In this document: positions 60,301-64,000 of the stretch, one piece after another | Numbering within the stretch: position 1 is the stretch's first letter | How the letters are laid out: each line of letters starts with the position of its first letter | Source of the DNA: Asterella californica | Lineage: Eukaryota; Streptophyta; Marchantiopsida; Marchantiales; Aytoniaceae | DNA: 64,000 nucleotides | Direction of reading: 5' to 3' | Assembly: GCA_036924285.1 (NCBI GenBank) | Contig: JAYKYS010000001.1 | Location: 44,701,501 to 44,765,500 of the forward strand | The notes under the pieces: generated by a model | What the model saw: the letters and a program-made list of their open reading frames with translations, nothing else | Told to the model about the DNA's origin: nothing | Database searches by the model: none | Translations under genes and position numbers: made by a program

Positions 60301-62904
60301 TTTGGTCTAGATTTCCACTTTTAACACTTATGTCTTTTCCGAGGACACCAATGAACAAAAGTTCCCCAGAAGTTCATGTTGCATGCATATTCATGCGCAT
60401 CTCAACAATTACGGCCCCTGGATAACGGAAATACTTGTGATGATTAAACTTCCCAAAACATTTATCCTTCTCTCAGCAGCGAGTTTAAGCTTCAGTCTCC
60501 AGAAGATTCACGCAGTATGAAGCTATGGTGTTGGAGTGTCTCCAACAGCGTACCCTATCTAGTGTTCCACCTAATATTTTATTTCTTAACCCTTTCAAGA
60601 GGAAGGGGTTTGGTTATAAATTAAAGTTGAGAAATTGAAAGTATTGCTACTCGTGAAAAACACAAACCTTAATACCAGAAAGAGGTTCAGTCGAGGTGTT
60701 GCTTATGGTTTTCAGCAACTGCAGTGACAACGTGAAATCAAATGAACCAGTGTTGAAGAAAATTTCTTCCTTGCACGAATACTGTACACAGAACTGGGCA
60801 AGCCTCTTAGGAGCACTACTAACTGACTGTTTCTAAGAGCATCTCCAGCAACACCCCTATATCATATACTATAACACAGATTTAAGTAGAGTATTTCTAG
60901 TGAAACTACATTCAAAATTCTAATGCAGTTTTACAAGGTTGGGCGTTATTCAAATCTTCATCTTAGAGTTTGGTTTATGATATGTTTTTATATTTTTATG
61001 TGTTTAGGAAGGTATTGCTTCTACGATTTGTATAATTTTGGAGCATGGAATATGATCATTCAAACTGCGAGTAATAAATTATATATTTAGATTTGAGTTT
61101 ATAATGATAGTCTGTTTGCGTTTCAGTTAGAATATAGTGAATAGAGTTCTATTCTATAGTTAGAGATGATCACCATTCGATTACACGGAATATATATGCA
61201 TGCAAAGTGCTCTTCTCGCAAGAGAGAAGAAGAAGATAAATATCTAAATATATCATAAAATTATCAGGAAATATTGACTAAAAATTGATCTAAAATATAT
61301 ATAACGAAAAATATATCAACAACATATGTATGTATACTGACAGAGAATACTGATGCCCGTTTAGATTTTGAGAGAACATGAAAAAGATAGATTTTTAGAT
61401 AGTCAAGGTTATCTACATTTACTTATCTAAATTTAAATAGCTAAACTTAAATTGCTGCGACTGCGGCTGTGGAAGAATAGTCCACAACCAATACCTTCTT
61501 CGTTCTCCTGTAGTCATCATTGCAAGCACCTTGTTCCTGAACGTATTCTCTATATTGTCCGTACCCTTCACACTATCCGTGTTGGTATAAAAGAAATCTT
61601 GTGACACCTTCTCCTAGCTAAACCCGCTCTCGATAAGAGAATTTTGTCTCTTTGACATGACTATCTATGCAATAAAGTAATTGTATTTTATCATTCACTG
61701 AAAGCAACAAGAACTATTACACTTGAACAAAGAACACTATACTCAAATTAAAAGATTATAGAGACTTGCAAGCATCTATACTCTGTTACATTAAGAAACA
61801 CAGAGTTACACCACACAAAAAGATCTTACTAACCTAGACGGTCCACGCAAGTACTCACTGTTGTACCAAGAAATAAGAACCGTACGTTAAACTATGTTTA
61901 AACTAACTATGTTCGTGTCTCCATGAAGCGTCTTCTAGAATAAGACTAATGAATGAAAAAAGAAAATCGTGGAAAGAATCTCTTGCCTAAATACGTAACA
62001 ATATTGATTATCGGTAATCAGTCAAGAACAAAAACAACCTCATATGCGACGATTGGTCCACCTGGTTCTTACAAATGATCAACAACGTCCATACCCTGCT
62101 CACCCTCCTCTCGTCATCACCATATCAGAGTTGCAAAACTGGACAACACCTCTTCAGAATGATAGTCATCCGAGCACCAACAATGAATCAACTATAGAGC
62201 ACTTAGCACTGAGCAGAAACAAAATAATGGAGAAGCAACAATCAAGAATCAGTAACTTTAAATCTACTTTTGATAAAAAGCTTTTGAGACCATTGCTAAA
62301 TGTAATCATATTTAGCTAGTTACAACTAAGACTAATGCACCTTAGTCATGAGAAGAAAAGCAGTCATCTCTAGTTACCTTGCATAATTATTCATGAGACC
62401 AGTCTTGCATAATTACTTATAGGATAAGATACGTATCATCGATACATGTGAAGTTCAAAGATAGGTAGTTGAGTGTGTGTGTGAAGTTGCGGAATCTGTG
62501 CGATGACTTGTGGGTGGTGCAAAAGATGTGAAATCTTATCTTGTCTTTCTCTCTCTAGTATAAAAGAGGAGAGTGTCTTTGTTGAGCATTTTACTTTTAG
62601 TCTTCTTGTGAGTACGTGAGTGTTGCATAAAAGAGTTACAAGTAAGAAAATCTCCATGGAGAGTGAATTTAAAACTTAATTTGTAAGTCAAGAAAGTTGA
62701 ATTCAATCACGTCAGTGATCATATCTACATGCGAAGATACTGCAAAAAGTTCACATGGAAGACACTATAAGTTGATTGCGGTATGAGAATAGAGAGTCTC
62801 GCCTCTGGACTCTAAATATGGACTCTGAACTCTAAATATGAAACGGCACCAGAAAGTTCAAAGAGGTGCAAAAAGCACTACCTTACAACGAAAAAGAATA
62901 CCCA

Positions 62905-63333
62905 TTAGAAAGGCGGCTAGGGCTAAATATGCATCCAAAACGAACCGCCACCGAGGAGGAGGAAAAAGACAAGCGAGGAAGGAGCGGTGGCGTTGGAAGA
63001 AGACTTTGCATGCCGGAATAACTCCGGGGACTTTGGCTCATTTAATGTTATCAGGAATACGTATATATATTAAATATAATATATATATTAAATTTATATA
63101 AATAATTAAAATATTTTATAAAAGTTATCTGTTAGTACATGTCTGGAAACACGGGGAGAGTAGAAGATAACCCATAATGCTTGACCCGAGTACCGCGCTT
63201 CAAAAAGTACAAGTCAGAGAATCTATATTCATTAAATCACTAATGTACACTGAGTTTAATTTAATACTTAACTCTTCTTGGAAGATGGGAGAAGTGAATA
63301 TGCAAGCTGAGTTAGAAAGGCGGCTAGGGCTAA
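62905..63333 (+). repeat. 22-bp exact direct repeats flanking a family D copy
   Basis: 62905-62926 and 63312-63333 are identical (TTAGAAAGGCGG, then CTAGGGCTAA). Between them lie a short basic open frame's end, a TA-rich run, and a family D copy at about 63,110-63,305. Confidence 0.85.
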
Positions 63334-64000
63334 TACATATCGCGTAAACTTGATTTGAAGGGAGAACCTTTTAAGTTCAAACGTTCCAAAACTACCACGC
63401 TTACATAACATGGTCGAATAGAATTTTACCACGTGGGCAATAATTAAATGAATTTCGGTTCATTTCCACTATCTCCTTTTGCTCTTCAACGTGTTTCCGG
63501 ACGTTCTGATTTAAGACAGGTCGAGTTTCCACTATCCAAAATTTTTAGTTTTCACATTTCCGGGAACTTCAACGTTGTTGTGCAAAATTTTCCGGACTTT
63601 TTGGAACGCGATCGGGTGTCCTCCGGAGTTCCACATTTTCACTCCGGATCCGTTTCCGGACACCTTTTATGAAATTTGAAATTTTCAAATTTTATTCGGG
63701 AGTCACTACTCTAAACGTCGGAACTAGCCGGACATGGTCAGAGTAGAAGTGGATTACACTTCTGCAAACACGCAATCTGGTGTTCACGTGTGCTAGTTAA
63801 TAGAATACATCTTCTCCCAAGTGCACTCAAGTGTCTACATCAGTGAAAAGAAAGTACAGTTGAGGTGAAAAACCACCGAGTCCTTCAGACTGCAAAGTAG
63901 GAGAACCTGCTCAAGGAGATTCTCTTCACTGACTCCATAGAGATGTTGCCAAGTATAAGCACGTAGATAAGGGAACTTGAGACTGTGGATATGTTGATTG

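Larger units (their letters stand above)
52910..64000. other. Right-hand intergenic region, no supported gene
   Basis: About 11 kb of mostly AT-rich DNA. Open frames are short; those at 55-58 kb are slightly less AT-rich but carry no family motif. It holds repeat families D and E, a possible SINE at 54.1 kb, and the 22-bp direct repeats near 63 kb. Confidence 0.45.

Noticed and set aside
1..64000. CRISPR arrays, prokaryotic operons, true tRNA or rRNA genes
   Set aside because: Introns, plant gene families and retrotransposons mark nuclear plant DNA. No regularly spaced repeat array or intact tRNA/rRNA was seen.

Overview
The window looks like nuclear DNA of a land plant, probably not a seed plant. 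It has short GT-AG introns and four recognisable plant genes set in long, AT-rich, repeat-filled intergenic DNA. The genes are a WD40 regulator of the TTG1/LWD type (cut by the left edge), an F-box gene, a nine-exon plastid phylloquinone methyltransferase (MENG), and an eight-exon FORKED-like/VAN3-binding gene with a plant PH-like domain. I infer a bryophyte-like source from the style of the F-box protein and the compact introns; the sequence alone does not settle the species.

Layout. 0-3.4 kb: the 3' part of the TTG1/LWD-like gene (+) facing, tail to tail, a badly broken copy of the diphthamide-pathway WD40 gene DPH7 (-). 6.4-7.7 kb: F-box gene (+). 9.8-16.7 kb: a block of repeats holding two abutting perfect hairpins, a pair of ~220-bp direct repeats about 6.2 kb apart, a decayed tandem array, and a ~3.5-kb non-LTR retrotransposon (-). 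17.3-19.8 kb: MENG (-), with a 460-bp fold-back element just upstream. 20.7-26.9 kb: AT-rich DNA with several perfect short palindromes. 27-29 kb: open stretches on the minus strand that I cannot assign. 29.5-32.4 kb: FORKED-like gene (-). 35.7-39.9 kb: a second, longer copy of the same non-LTR element (+), interrupted by a 540-bp piece of a MULE transposase gene that still carries an intron. 43.3-45 kb: Ty3/gypsy remnant (-). 50.4-52.9 kb: two short pieces of the retrotransposon 3' end, a GC-rich block full of small stems, and an exact 193-bp tandem duplication. 53-64 kb: no convincing gene, but several dispersed repeat families.

The host genes do not form a pathway. MENG acts in plastid vitamin K1 synthesis, the FORKED-like protein in membrane traffic, TTG1/LWD in transcriptional regulation and clock control, and the F-box protein probably in SCF ubiquitin ligation. 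What is most distinctive is the mobile DNA: matching copies of one retrotransposon family in opposite orientation, truncated 3' ends of it elsewhere, a captured MULE fragment, a fold-back element in a promoter position, and repeated perfect palindromes with loops of four bases or fewer. All exon models below were made by eye from reading frame, splice-site bases and family similarity; no search or alignment program was run.
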